DNA from: Hepsetus odoe | Lineage: Eukaryota > Chordata > Actinopteri > Characiformes > Hepsetidae | Direction of reading: 5' to 3' | Assembly: GCA_017165825.1 (NCBI GenBank) | Contig: CM029384.1 | Location: forward strand, 16,502,719 to 16,566,718 | Length of the DNA: 64,000 bases | The notes under the pieces: model-generated | Databases searched by the model: none | Seen by the model: the letters and a program-made list of their open reading frames with translations, nothing else | Told to the model about the DNA's origin: nothing | Translations under genes and position numbers: made by a program | Shown: in pieces, positions 13,001 to 23,795 of the stretch | Layout of the letters: each line of letters begins with the position of its first letter | Numbering within the stretch: position 1 is the first letter of the stretch

Positions 13001-13245
13001 TTCTGTGCATATGACAATGAAACTTAAACCTGTCAGAAATGTATGTGCCTTAGATTATGAACAATGTTTTAGTTTTTTCACATTTAGGTGATATGAACTC
13101 ATTACTATCTGTCAGTCATATTACCATCGCTTATTGCCGCCTTGGGTCTGGGCCAAGAGCTATTTTATCTGGTAGTGGTAGGAGCAGGTGTTTTGGGGCC
13201 CCAAGACAAGGATCCCTGTGAATGTGTATTGTCTTGTAATTGTTG
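10081..13245. other. no recognisable gene
   Basis: Includes a short (CTTT)n stretch near 10230 and otherwise ordinary AT-rich sequence. No transposon or exon was recognised. Confidence 0.4.
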
Positions 13246-13249
13246 GTTG

Positions 13250-13420
13250 TATTTTGGTGGTTCAGCAGGGGCTAGTGCTGTTGCCTCAGTGAGAAGGTTT
13301 AGGATTTGATTCCCAGCTATGGCAGCCTTGATCTTTTTTGTGTGGAGTTTGATTGTTCTCCAAGTTTCTGCTTGGACTGCATCTGAATGCTCTGAGCAGT
13401 CCAGTTTGTATTATCATGTG
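13250..13420 (+). repeat. repeat family D fragment (tRNA-like head)
   Basis: The sequence 'ggtggttcagcaggggctag' followed by 'tgctgttgcctcagtgagaa' and 'gtgtggagtttgattgttct' corresponds to the head of the dispersed fish repeat whose opposite-strand copies lie at 20818 and 45150. It is degenerate and 3' truncated. Confidence 0.6.
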
Positions 13421-13671
13421 ACATAAATTTGTATGAGATCTAAATGTATGTAATATGAGAGTTTATCCCAACACTGCTTAAATAACGGACATACGTTGTT
13501 ATGACAACTTATGACTGCATGTGATACTCTGGTGGTGATCTTCACTTGTCACCTCAGCACAGGTACAGATGTAGGCAATGTAAGAAAATAGGACACATCC
13601 AGAGAGCCTTCTCAGTTAGAAAGCCCAAACGTGTGAAAGAAAATATGCTTCTCAGGGGAATATGCTTCTTC

Positions 13672-13758
13672 ATTTTCTTTCGGCTGCTCCCATTTAGGAG
13701 TCGCCACAGCAGATCAACCGTATTCATTTCTTCCGGTCCTCTGCATCTTCCTGTTTAG
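13672..13758 (-). repeat. RTE LINE 3' end, minus strand
   Basis: The stretch 'tttcggctgctcccatttag' and 'gtcgccacagcagatcaacc' is the complement of the conserved 3' end of the RTE LINE also seen at 35640 and 52120. It lies within or just after the gypsy zinc-knuckle region. The phrase 'atatgcttct' occurs twice just before it. Confidence 0.7.
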
Positions 13759-15000
13759 AAAGAGAAATATGCATAGTGTAGCATAATGATATCTCACTGA
13801 TCAAAGTAAAATTATCTTCCATTTTTTAAAAACATTTCAGGATGAGAATGATGTACATCTAGGTGTAAAAACGGAGTTCACTGCCTAGGATGAGGTATCG
13901 CTAAGCCAGTGTGCTGTTTTATCCTGATTCATTCTTATTTATTTCTGAGGTGAGCCAAAGCTTTTGTTCTGTTTGTGCATACTGTATAATGACAGGTACA
14001 TCATAAAGACATGTAAAACATGTAAAGAAAATCACTCGAGGGGCTGAAGAAGACTTGACTAGCATGCCATAATCATCTTGAACCAAAAAGATGCAAAACC
14101 TGATTTAAAATCATGCACAAAGATGGCGCCTATGAAATATTTTATAAAGCCAAGAAAGCCAACATCTTTGCAAACTTGCCTTGGCTGTGACACTTTACAA
14201 AGTTGGATTTAGCAGAAGAATATCTACAGATGGAAAATGAGAAGGACTCAAAGATGTCACCACAAGCAAAAACGTTTGTTGTACTAAAGCAGACATGTGT
14301 GCAGAGAGGCCTTGGCACCGACGATATGGTAACTTGCCTTGGAACATGTGTTACAAGGGATGCCGGGAACACAATGTTATCTCGATGGCATTATTGTTGC
14401 AGGGGTTATAGATGAAGAATGAGTAAGTCCGAGAAAAAATATGAATTTCTGAAGTCCGGTTTCAATAATATAAGATTATTGTTGGATATAATTTCATATT
14501 GCCCAATCTGGCATCATTGTTGCATCCTTTGAATGAGCATCTTCAAGCTGTGTAAAAAATGGCAATTACAAAAAAGTTTAGATGCTTTTGACATCAGACA
14601 CAATCCTAAATATGCTTTGCTTATGTTGACAGAGAAACAATGAGTCTACTGTGGGGCATGAAGAGGTACAGTCAGTATATTTTTGGCAGAGACTTTACTC
14701 TTTTTATGACCATCAGCCACTGATTTACATTTTTAACCAACAAAAAGGGGGTCGCAACCATGGCTGCAGTTCAGATGCAGTACTGGGACATCTACACAAT
14801 TGAGTTCCAGTGAACAGAAGGCCAAATGCAGATGGAGTATCATACATGCCTCCTGAGGCTGCCAAAGATAAACATGAAGACAGTGAGCTGTATTTACCCT
14901 GAGCCAAAATTAACACAATGCTCCATCTAGGAGTTGTGAAAATGAAGACACTGGCAAGGAGCTTTTCATGATGGCTTTGGATCAACTGAGAAATTATAAG

Positions 15001-15130
15001 TCAGTCGATCGGTCGGTCGGTTGGTCAGTCAGTCATTTTCATAGCTGCTTGTCCTGATTAGGGTAGCAATGAGCAATTCAATGCTAAGGGTGTCAGCATA
15101 TACTCCATTTCACTGATGGGAGTGGCCAGT
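15001..15130 (-). repeat. degenerate repeat fragment with (GGTC/AGTC)n
   Basis: A short 'cggtcggtcggttggtcagt' tract leads into 'gcttgtcctgattagggtag', which resembles the minus-strand tail of family A or D repeats. It splits the gypsy pol remnant between RNase H and integrase. Identity is uncertain. Confidence 0.4.
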
Positions 15131-15544
15131 ATCTCCATAGCAGGTAATTTGAGTTGTTATTGCCGGGCTCTTCATGGGTGCAGGCTTTTTTGTTGGCCAG
15201 AGAGTTTCACTATGAGCTCCAGCACCACAGCTTTAAACATTACAGCCTTGAGGAACCAGTTTGCTAGAAACAACTAATCAAAGATAGTGGTCCCTTTATC
15301 ATAAGTGAAGACTTATAGTCATTCCTGAGGAATGAGATCCATTGTCACTTAAGCTCCAACAACCAATGGCCTTGCTGAAAGGTTCATTCAGGCCCTGAAA
15401 CATGTTCTCACAGCATTGTGGAATGACATCATCTTTCCCTAAAGGCTGAAAAACTTCCTGGACTTTGAGGAATTGCCTGTAGTGCCTGCTGCTGATCTCC
15501 ATAAACAACTCAAACTAGGTCACATCATCCCAAAGTATTGCAAA

Positions 15545-17029
15545 TGTGAAGGTTGCATATTATAAAGCTTCTGTTCTTTAACCAAATATTGAAATTCTCT
15601 GTGGGGCATTTGCTTTTCTATTTACCTTTCCCTTCCTCAGTGAGAACATTTTGTCCATTTTTTCTCCTCCCTGTTGTTTGTAAATCGTTTTGAACGACAA
15701 AGCATGGATTTGAAAAAAAGTCTTCTTTTGGCTTCGTAGGTAAAGAAACATTACATTCAGTCCAGTACTCATAATTTCTGTTCATGCAGTTGATTTTTGT
15801 TGTAGTCTTAGTATATCGTATTTAAAAGCTAAATAATTAACATCACCGATTCCACTTAAGGTGGGAATAATTGCAGGGACCTGAAAAAAAACAAAAGCCC
15901 AACGTGTACCTGAACCACTGTGAGCAACAATACAAGATTTTAATCACCTTTTCTTATACAAGAAGCAAAACCTGCCTCAATTGGTTCCCATAACCTTAAG
16001 CTGAAAGCTATCACTTGTGCTGCTCTCTAATATTACCTTGTTGTCTAACAGGGCTGTAATGACTGGTAATTGTTCATCCATTGTACTCTGATAAATCAAT
16101 CAGGCTGTTATCAGCTCTCAAGCAGAGCGCCAGCAGTCTCCTCCATTCACAGATATAATGGTGGACCCTCAGCTGCCACGTATGTCAGTCCTCAGCTTGC
16201 TGCTTTTGTTTGCAGCCTGTTTACTCTGATATGCAACACTGTGCTGTGCATCCACTTTGACGGACCTTTATCACAAATCTAAATTGCTAAATTTAAATAA
16301 ATGAAAATTGGAAACATGGTTTACTGGAGTGGTCTCATCTAGAAGGTGAACAGTTAAGATTTTGCAGTTCAATAAAAATATATTTATGTGGTCGTATTTT
16401 CAAGCGAAGCTGACTAATATTCACATGCAGCAGAGACTAGACTGCTGTTCTTTCTTGTGCCTGCCTCATGGGCATGCAGTTAGTCAAGTAGACAATGAAG
16501 GACAAGATGAAAAATAAGAACTTCTAAACAAAAGCCAACAAACTTTCCCTCAGTGATATAGTATTTATTTTAGTGACAAAAATTGGACTCACATCATATC
16601 AGCAAGTGTGTTTTATTTTTCATTGTTCCTTTCAATGCTCATTTTTGCTCCTCAAAATTGTTACTTTTAGAATGGTTTCATGTCACCCTCACTCTTGTTG
16701 ATTTTCAATGCATTAAGCCTTTTATAATATACCAGTTTCAAATGAGATGAACGAATTGTGTACTAACCCAGCACGCAAGCCTAAGTGGTGCAGTCTGTTG
16801 GCTGTGTATGCTTGCTGAAATCTGAAATGCACTTCTTCTCTAAAGAAAGTGGACAAATATATAGGTGGACATCACTAATATCATTTTACTCTCGTTTCAC
16901 TAAAGTCCAAGCAGCTCTGAGTTGCCAGGTACAAATTTCTACGAGACTCAGAAGGCATGTTGGGTGAGTTCCTTTAACATAAGCCTCAGTTTACCACCAG
17001 AAAAAAATGTTTTTTAAACTCCTAGATGT
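15545..17029. other. no recognisable gene
   Basis: AT-rich sequence downstream of the gypsy remnant. No LTR-like repeat, exon or element was recognised. Confidence 0.4.
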
Positions 17030-17257
17030 GAAAGTGACTATTCTTGTCATTGCGAGGTCACAGCAGAGCACAACAAAATCAGACCTTTGCATTTAACCCA
17101 TGTGCAGCAGGGGGCAGCAATGAAAGCACCTGGGGAGCAGTGACAGGGACAGTACCTTGCTCAAGGGTACCTCAGGGCAACCTACTGGTAAGGGGTTTGA
17201 ACCCACAATCTTCCACTTCTGTGGCCAACTCCCTAACCACTAGGCCACCACTGCTCC
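17030..17257 (-). repeat. SINE family B copy (inverted)
   Basis: The plus strand shows the complement of the whole family B layout: 'gtgaaagtgactattcttgt' at one end, 'gcagcagggggcagc', the shared core 'ccttgctcaagggtacctca', box B complement 'gggtttgaacccac', and 'ctaaccactaggccaccact' at the other end. Confidence 0.9.
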
Positions 17258-17709
17258 ATGTACAGGAAATGTTGCAGGTTATGCTGTGATGTGGCCGCAA
17301 CTTGCCTACACCATTATCAATTCACAAACTTTGGAGCCAGTGTATATATTCAGCACCACTCTCTCTTCATCACTGAATAGATTCTTTCTCTGTCCATCTT
17401 AAATTCAGGAGCATTGGGAGCTCTAATTGCAGTCTCCTCAAAGCACATATTGTGCTGCTCTTTTGGTATTTTTGGTATATCACTTCCTCAAAGTCTCCTG
17501 GATCATGTACTGGCCAGCAAGGTCACCCAGTGAGCTTTTAAAAAAAATTACATGGTTACATGGAGAGTGGAGAGCAGCCCTGGAACACCTAGGCATTTAT
17601 AAAATGTAAGGCTGGTGCAGGATATGCAGTCAGGAAATCACCTGCAGTTCAACACTGGCATACTCCTAAAAATAAAGATTCTTTAATAGTTATTGTCTTT
17701 GTCACAGTC

Positions 17710-18048
17710 TGTCACGGATCAGTTTCGGTTTGGGTATGGTAGAGGGTGCTCTGTTCTGACTGAGCACACCTGAGCTCATGAAGGCACAGGTGTGCTTAAT
17801 TGGGGCTGGCTATTTAAGCCCAGATTAATAGGAACACTGCATGGCTCATTCACTAGGCAAAACCTTACGTTAATGGTGGTTTTGATAATTCTTGGTATCT
17901 TGTTTTGGTTTTGACTGCAGTTCCTTGTGTCTTGTTTTGGTCAGAACTGCAGATCTTATATCTTGATTATATGACTATGGATAATTAAGTTATATTCTGG
18001 ACCACTGGCTCTGCGTTGATGTCCTTCCCGCACTCCGCCACCATTACA
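17710..18048 (+). repeat. 5' LTR
   Basis: Begins TGTCACGGATC and ends CCACCATTACA, the TG...CA form of LTRs. It carries 'gctatttaagccc', a plausible TATA-like promoter, near 17808. It has an extra stretch of about 40-45 bp ('cagaactgcagatcttat' onward) relative to the 3' LTR, partly repeating the preceding 'gactgcagttccttg' segment. Confidence 0.8.
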
Positions 18049-18051
18049 GAA

Positions 18052-18255
18052 ATGAGCCGCCATAACCTGGACGTCATGAGCCTTGAAAGCCGGTTTGAGG
18101 GGTGCGAACGGACACTAGGCATTACGGTGGAGTTCCTCAGGACAGGCTCAGCATCTAGAGTCATTCAATGGGAAGACGGCAGAAAATGCCCCCCGCATCA
18201 TTCAACATGGGACATCAGCAAAGAAGGCCGTCCTTGTCACGGAAAACAAAGTTAA
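18052..18255 (+). pseudogene. short leading ORF after the 5' LTR, unknown
   Basis: An ATG in fair context lies three bases beyond the LTR and opens a frame of 68 codons beginning MSRHNLDVMSLESRFEGCER. I recognise no gag domain. Its position is where a gag start would lie, and the frame stops before the coiled-coil segment, so it is probably the broken start of the element's main ORF. Confidence 0.35.
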
Positions 18256-18413
18256 TAGGGAACTTGAGGAAAAGTAGGCTGGGTACCTAGAATGTGAAGA
18301 GGTCTGTAAGGACCTAGGTGAACAGATCATTTGGTTAACGCACAGCTTGGGCAGTACCCAGTAGAACCTAAGGGCTGAATCAGAAAAACCAAAGAGATGA
18401 ACAGATCAGCTGC

Positions 18414-18863
18414 ATGAACATTCAGATCACTCAACAGAAGAAGTTGCTGACAAGGCTCAACCAACAGCTGACAGAGAGAGTGGCCTCTGCTTTGCAGGCA
18501 ATCACCTCAGCCACAAACAAAAGACTGAAACTTGAGGAAAAGATCACCAATCTGCTTTCTCAACTTGAGGAGACCAAAGGACTCTTGTCTATTTGCCAGA
18601 GTGAAATCAAAACCATGGAAATGGAAAGAAAGGCTCTAGCTTAAGACAATGGTGAGCTTCAAGGACAGGTCAGTAAACTCATGCAAGTGAGAGTGGTCCT
18701 GAGGAAGAAACTACAAACTGTGATTGTTGTCCAGAGGGAATGGCTGAAGAAAACAGAGAAACAGGAGAAGCTGGAGACTAAAGTGGCCACAATGGAAGAA
18801 CAGCTGAATAGGACCAGAACAGAGCTGAAGCAGGTGCAGGACAACAGCACTGCTCTGCAGTAA
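18414..18863 (+). pseudogene. broken coiled-coil ORF inside the LTR element
   Basis: Two open stretches (18414-18644 and 18681-18863) encode heptad-rich, Lys/Glu/Gln-rich sequence with no prolines, for example 'LEEKITNLLSQLEETKGLL' and 'MEEQLNRTRTELKQVQ', as expected for a long parallel coiled coil. They are separated by one stop and a frame change. The second ends with 'ctgcagtaa' opening into an A14 run, and coil-like codons continue beyond it in other frames. The first frame has no ATG of its own that clearly starts it. Function is unknown; gag proteins can carry coiled coils, but so do many host proteins. Confidence 0.55.
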
Positions 18864-19482
18864 AAAAAAAAAAAAGCCCAGAGAGCGGCCAGTAAGCACA
18901 CAAAGCTGCAAGAGAATGTCAGAGGCAATGAAGCTGAATTGAAGACCTCAAAATCTCAACTCGCTCAACAGACCCCAGTGCATGCTAGGACCCTGGTGGA
19001 TAGCTCCAAAGAGGGGCAGCTGAGGAACAATCTAATGGAAAAGGAGAGGCAGGTAATGTTTCTAGAGGCTGAGCAGCCATGTGTGAACTCTGAGAAGGGT
19101 ACTCAGAGCCCAACAGAACACCAGCCGAACTCTTTCCACAAGGAGGTCATAAAATCCCTACCTTCTGTTTTCCCTCACACTTCGGCAGACTCAGAAAATC
19201 GTAACTGGTTGAGGAAAGCTGCACTGCAGGCCCTGAGGGGTCAATGTGGAACTTCTCTCAGTGGAACCAAGAGCGGGGCTCCCGGTCTTAATTATGTGCA
19301 TGCCTTGGCGGCCTTGCTGGTTCTTATGAATCCAAGATGGTAAGCAGTGTTAATGTTCTTGATTATGCACCAGTCACAGAGATCAGAGCTTCTGAGACTG
19401 CTCAGGGTCAGGAGCATTCTGAGGAAGGAGAATGCAACAAGAGCTGCTTAGACAGCCATGAGCGCATCGTTGAACTTCAACC

Positions 19483-19893
19483 TTGAACTGTTCAGTCAGT
19501 CTCAAGCCTTACAATGAAGGTCTGTACATCCCCTACAGTCATGTGTGTGATAAAGAGAAGGACTGCAAGCAGGGTGCAGAGGAAGAGGTTTGTGAAAGCC
19601 TGCGCAATGAGGAAGGTCGTCAGTGTGCCCAAGGTGAGAAGTGTATCAACCAGAAAGATTGCTCTGATGTCATGAACTGCTTTTGTTTGTCTGAGGATTG
19701 CTGCCAGCACTGTGGCGACAGAAGATGCCAGTTCCCTCCTATGAGCGTTATCTGTGATGGTGAAGGAGACTGCTTTGATAGCACAGATGAGAGTGACTGT
19801 GCTCTGAAGGGGAAGTTTCACTGCACCAGTGACCAGAGCATGCCCAGGAAGTTCTGTTCTGTTGGCCCTCCAGACTGCCAAAGATCACAGTAG
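19483..19893 (+). pseudogene. cysteine-rich ORF with about four LDL-receptor class A-like repeats
   Basis: A 136-codon frame (first codon TTG, so not a real start; a stop lies 12 bases upstream) contains 19 cysteines. Repeat 3 (residues 77-106) is a good LDLa match: C-x4-C-x8-'CDGEGDC'-F-'DSTDESDC', with the calcium-binding acidic cluster. Repeat 1 (about 3-37) has 'IPYSHVCDKEKDC' with one expected Cys replaced by Tyr. Repeat 2 (48-74) and repeat 4 (114-132) are degenerate. Spacing of about 35-40 residues fits tandem LDLa modules of secreted or membrane proteins. Such modules are not part of standard retrotransposon gag or pol. An in-frame stop ends repeat 4; more open sequence follows in the same region. 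Confidence 0.65.
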
Positions 19894-20354
19894 ACCTCCA
19901 CATCTTCCCCAGGGGGAACATCATCCTGGTGGGTATGAACACCCATCGAAGAATCGGTTCCAGGTTGGACACGCAGACCGCAGTGAGGGATCTGATCTGG
20001 ATGGTTGGAAACACCCAGTGATTAGACAGAGTGTCAAGAATCACGTCATGAATGAATCTGTCACATCATGGATAAATCGGAAATATATAAGTCATGTAAA
20101 CGCTGTCAGTCAGGACTGCCAGGTACCTGCCAGGTACAAAAGACTGTTCCAATGACCATGAGACCCTGGAGTGGACCGGGACTTTGGGATACCCCTCACC
20201 ACCGCCAGCTGCTCTGGACATGGCAGTGGCTGGTCTGGGGCCCCTTTGTTTAAATTTGGTTTTGTGGACCTGGCCCCATAAGGGGGGCTGTTTAGTTTCT
20301 GGAGGTTTTTTTTTCTTTGCCCCAAGAGTTGCACCAAACAGTTCTGTCAAAGTC

Positions 20355-20655
20355 TGTCACGAGTCAGTTTCGGTTTGGGTATGGTAGAGGGCGCTCTGTT
20401 CTGACTGAGCACACCTGAGCTCATGAAGGCACAGGTGTGTTTCAGTGGGGCTGCTATTTAAGCCCCGATGAGTCAGAACAGAGTGCGGCTCATTCACTTG
20501 GCGAAGCTTTACGTTAATGGTTGTGTTGATCATTCTATGCATCTTGTTTTGGTCACGACTGCAGTTCCTTGTGTCTTGTTTTGGTTAATATGAATAATAA
20601 AGCTATGTTCCTGACTCCTGGCTCAGCGCAGACGTCCTTCCCACACTAAAACACA
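20355..20655 (+). repeat. 3' LTR (outer end truncated)
   Basis: Begins TGTCACGAGTC and follows the 5' LTR through 'tagagggcgctctgttctga', the TATA-like 'gctatttaagcccc', and 'gcagacgtccttcccacac', then loses the terminal CCGCCATTACA. An 'aataataaagc' polyadenylation-type signal lies near 20592. The purine stretch 'aaggggggc' near 20279 is the nearest candidate polypurine tract but is about 70 bp away. Confidence 0.8.
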
Positions 20656-20817
20656 TTGTGTTTTAGTTAGTTCTCTATCCAGTGGTGGTGATGGGAGCCA
20701 GATTTCGTGATGTCTACTGAGCCATTTTATTTACTTTACAAGTAAATCAGCACGTCAGTTGCCAACACGTCTGATTTGTATGTTGATCATGGGAAAATAA
20801 TGGTACATGTGAACCAT

Positions 20818-21137
20818 CACGCTCACTCATTTTCTGAGCCGTTTGTCCTGAGTAGGGCTGGTGCTGGAATCTTTCCCAGCTCTAACAGGTCAAAAGGAGG
20901 GGAAACACCCTAGACTGGTCTCCAGTCCATCACAGGGCGGAAACCCAGACACTCTAGGAGGCAATTAAGCATCTCCAATCCACCTGATCTTACGATGGAG
21001 GGAGGAAGGTGGAGGAAACCCACACAGACACAGGAAGAACATGTTCAATACACAAAGGAATGAGCCAGATTGCCTTGCCTGGGAATCAAACTCAGGAGCT
21101 TCTCGCTGTGAGGTGACTTACCACTGCACCTCCATCT
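20818..21137 (-). repeat. repeat family D copy (SINE/LINE tail)
   Basis: On the plus strand it runs from 'ttttctgagccgtttgtcct', 'tccagtccatcacagggcgg', 'gaggaaacccacacagacac' to 'tcgctgtgaggtgacttacc' and 'actgcacc'. The complement therefore starts with a tRNA-like head, giving orientation minus. It is a dispersed fish repeat of LINE-tail type. Confidence 0.75.
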
Positions 21138-21139
21138 GA

Positions 21140-22081
21140 AGACAAAAAAAATATTTTAAAACAATGACTCAGATCTCAAGCATTTTTTATAATGACTTTC
21201 TTTGAGGTAGCTTTTTGAAACAAATATTCTAGACATCTGGTTCTTACCTATGCTGAGACTAGCTCTGAGTCAGTACCTCAGACAACAATGAATGACTGAT
21301 TGCATCTTAGCACGTTTTGTCTCCTTTATTTTTTAAGACAAAAGAATCAGTGACTGCAGTTTGGTAGCGTGTCTGGAATTTTGTCAAGTATTGCATAATA
21401 GGGTTTGCTGGAGAAGAGGATAGCCAGCTCCATCACAAAACTGACTCTGGCCTCATAGGAGGCAGTGATAGAAAGGAAAACTGAGAAATAAAAAACCTTG
21501 GGAACGGTTTTGTTCATGCTTTCCAGGGTGTGGAGAACTTTTAGCCACAGGCCAAGTCCACCTCCGTGTTATGAGAGGTGTGGTGCTGATCCCTCCTGCC
21601 ATCTTTCATCAGGCTTCTAAATGCCTCCACATTTCTATCCTCAGTCTCTGTGGAAAGCATCCATATTCCATAAACTAATTGCAGCCATAAACATTTGTGC
21701 TTCATGTTGTTTACACAATGGTGAATATTTCAGGTGTATATTTTCTTTTAAATATTTTACTTTGGCAGTGATGTCCTTAAACTGTGTGTATAAATAAATA
21801 TGTATAGCATGCAGAACTGCAGTTGTAGGCAAAGGCTTGAACACATCCAGTAAAATCATACCTTTTGTTGACATATTCTATTTTGTGCATATCTTGTTAA
21901 CCTTTGATAAAGTAGATATGTTTTATTAGGAACAAACTTAAATCCTACTAAAACTTGCTTATGATAAGGGCCTTGCTAAGGGTCTGTCTCCTAATTTAAA
22001 GGTCACCCCTTAGACAGTATTGCCACTTGTAAGCTAACACATTTTATTATAACATATTGGAAAAAAAAATTAATAATAATG

Positions 22082-22153
<72 letters not shown>

Positions 22154-23744
22154 AAGTGCTTTTTCTTCATTTGATATGATTTTGCTGGATCTAGTAATCT
22201 ATAGCATTGTAACATGAGAAGTTTGTTCTCTGAAGATAGATGTGGTAGAGAATGTTTCACTATTACTATTACATCTCTTGCCCATGCAACATGCTCATCC
22301 GTGATGAAATAACATCACCTTACACAGCTTCTAACTAGATTTTTAATTTGTATTTTTGAACATTAATTCAACATTGAATATGGTTTTTGTAGAGAAAAGA
22401 CGTCCGAATTTGTGTTACCACTTATCTTTTCTAAATTGTCCAGAGCTTTCAAGTTAGAAAGCACTCTTGTCATTGTCCTAGACATGGTTCCTCTTCGCAG
22501 AATGGGACAATCACTGCAATTAAACCTCACTCTTGCAGAGGCTAGTCAAATGGGCATCCCTAGGCAAGCTTATTACTATAAAGTGATGGATCAGTACCAG
22601 TGTGGTGCACACTAGTGGATTTGTTCATTGGAGTTAAATGATTGGTCTCCAAGAGAGCAGCATGGCAACAGTGGTAGTATTGATAGAAGACTTTGATTAC
22701 TTCATAAGAGTTCAGTGTTTATAGTCAGATGTCAGGTTTTGATAGGCTATTATACAACTGAGGGCAATATGCTTATTTCTTCTTATTGGCTGTAAAATCC
22801 TTTTGCATCCTCTCTGAATAATTTAGAGCACCATTGACATATTTTTAACCACAGACAGGCTGGTAGCAATAGGAGTCTGACAGAGATGCAAAACATGTCT
22901 GAGTGAGCAATGGCACAAATCCCACTTCCACCAGCATTATGTGCCTGCACCATTCAGACACACACACACTGGGGAGAGAAGAAGAACTGGCGAAGACTGT
23001 TCTTATTAATCTCTCGGCCTGTTTTCCAAACCAGGGGGAAACAAAATATTGAAGGCAAGAAAGATGGAAATTTTAGACAAATGGCTTCCCCACTAAAAAC
23101 TGCTGCCCACTTCACTGTGGTGTGTCTACAATGCAAGCTAAAGTAAAAGTAAAATAAAAGTGTTTGGAAAAATGGAGAAATGAAGATGATACCTGACCGA
23201 ATATTGTTAATGTTTTGTTTTTATTGTTTTAAGTTTCAACCCAACTCAAAAATAATTTTGTGTGCATTTGAATGCATCATTATTCTGCTCAACATGCCTT
23301 TAAGCACTGATTTTCTCTTGATTTGACTTTGTGAACACTGTTAATTCATATTTCATCTATAATAGGTTTCCCATGCTCTTTTGTCATTAAATTTTAGCTA
23401 ATTTCTGGGACATTGTAAAAGAAAAAAATGAATTAATTAGTGTTTCTATTAGCCATTATCATGTGCAGATTCTTCATATGCCACATGGATGATGTACCAG
23501 CAGGCACAAGAGTGTGAGGTATTCACTCCTTCATTAGCTCTCTGTAGAGCAGGTTTTACATCCCTCAATCAGCTGTGCATGGCTAATTCAGACATGTGAG
23601 AAGCAGACAGTGGTTTAATGAAGGCTAAAGATATTTTCCATGTCAATGCCACTACATCACTATCATCTCATATCATTATGACTTCCCTTCCCCAGCATCA
23701 TCTGAGGTGTTGTAAAATAGTTTAGTGATAAATCATGAAATAGC
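21140..23744. other. no recognisable gene (contains a TA microsatellite)
   Basis: AT-rich DNA. Apart from the (TA)n at 22085-22146, no element, exon or motif was recognised. Confidence 0.4.
22085..22146. repeat. (TA)n microsatellite, about 31 units
   Basis: A pure TA dinucleotide run of about 62 bp. Confidence 0.97.
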
Positions 23745-23751
23745 TATATAT

Positions 23752-23791
<40 letters not shown>
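23745..23791. repeat. (TA)n microsatellite with one interruption
   Basis: A TA run broken by one 'taat' step. It immediately precedes the left end of the Tc1 remnant, as expected for a TA-targeting transposon that inserted beside a TA repeat. Confidence 0.95.

Positions 23792-23795
<4 letters not shown>

Larger units (their letters stand above)
13546..15540 (+). pseudogene. decayed Ty3/gypsy-type gag-pol remnant
   Basis: Ordered fragments of an LTR-retrotransposon polyprotein lie on the plus strand. They are a gag zinc knuckle 'CRQCKKIGHIQRAF' at about 13570-13611 (the fourth zinc ligand is lost), an RT core 'FTKLDLAEEYLQMENEKDSK' at about 14190-14252 (the KLDL aspartate is kept), and an RT active site near 14370-14395. 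That active site reads C-Y-L-D-G-I-I-V, so the second Asp of YLDD has become Gly. A 'YDHQPLIYIF' RNase H motif lies at about 14705-14735, and an integrase C-terminal core 'NGLAERFIQALKHVLTAL' at about 15374-15425 keeps the catalytic glutamate. Frameshifts, stops and deletions separate the blocks. No LTRs were recognised around it. Confidence 0.8.
17710..20655 (+). mobile_element. LTR-bounded non-autonomous element with LDLa-like and coiled-coil content
   Basis: Two direct repeats of about 300-340 bp, both beginning TGTCACG, bound an internal region of about 2.3 kb. A related solo LTR at 45223 with a 5-bp target duplication shows the family transposes as an LTR retroelement. The interior has no reverse transcriptase, integrase or protease motif that I can find. 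It instead holds a broken coiled-coil frame (18414-18863) and a cysteine-rich LDL-receptor class A-like frame (19483-19893). A tRNA primer-binding site is not evident: an ATG lies only 3 bases after the 5' LTR. The 3' LTR is truncated at its outer end and no target duplication is visible. Either a captured host cDNA or an unfamiliar accessory ORF set would explain it. Confidence 0.7.

Noticed and set aside
19492..19881. 129-codon minus-strand frame opposite the LDLa-like ORF
   Set aside because: Shadow of the cysteine-rich plus-strand frame; the cysteine spacing supports the plus strand.
22003..22260. Minus-strand frame with a long Ile/Tyr repeat
   Set aside because: Artefact of the TA microsatellite read in frame.
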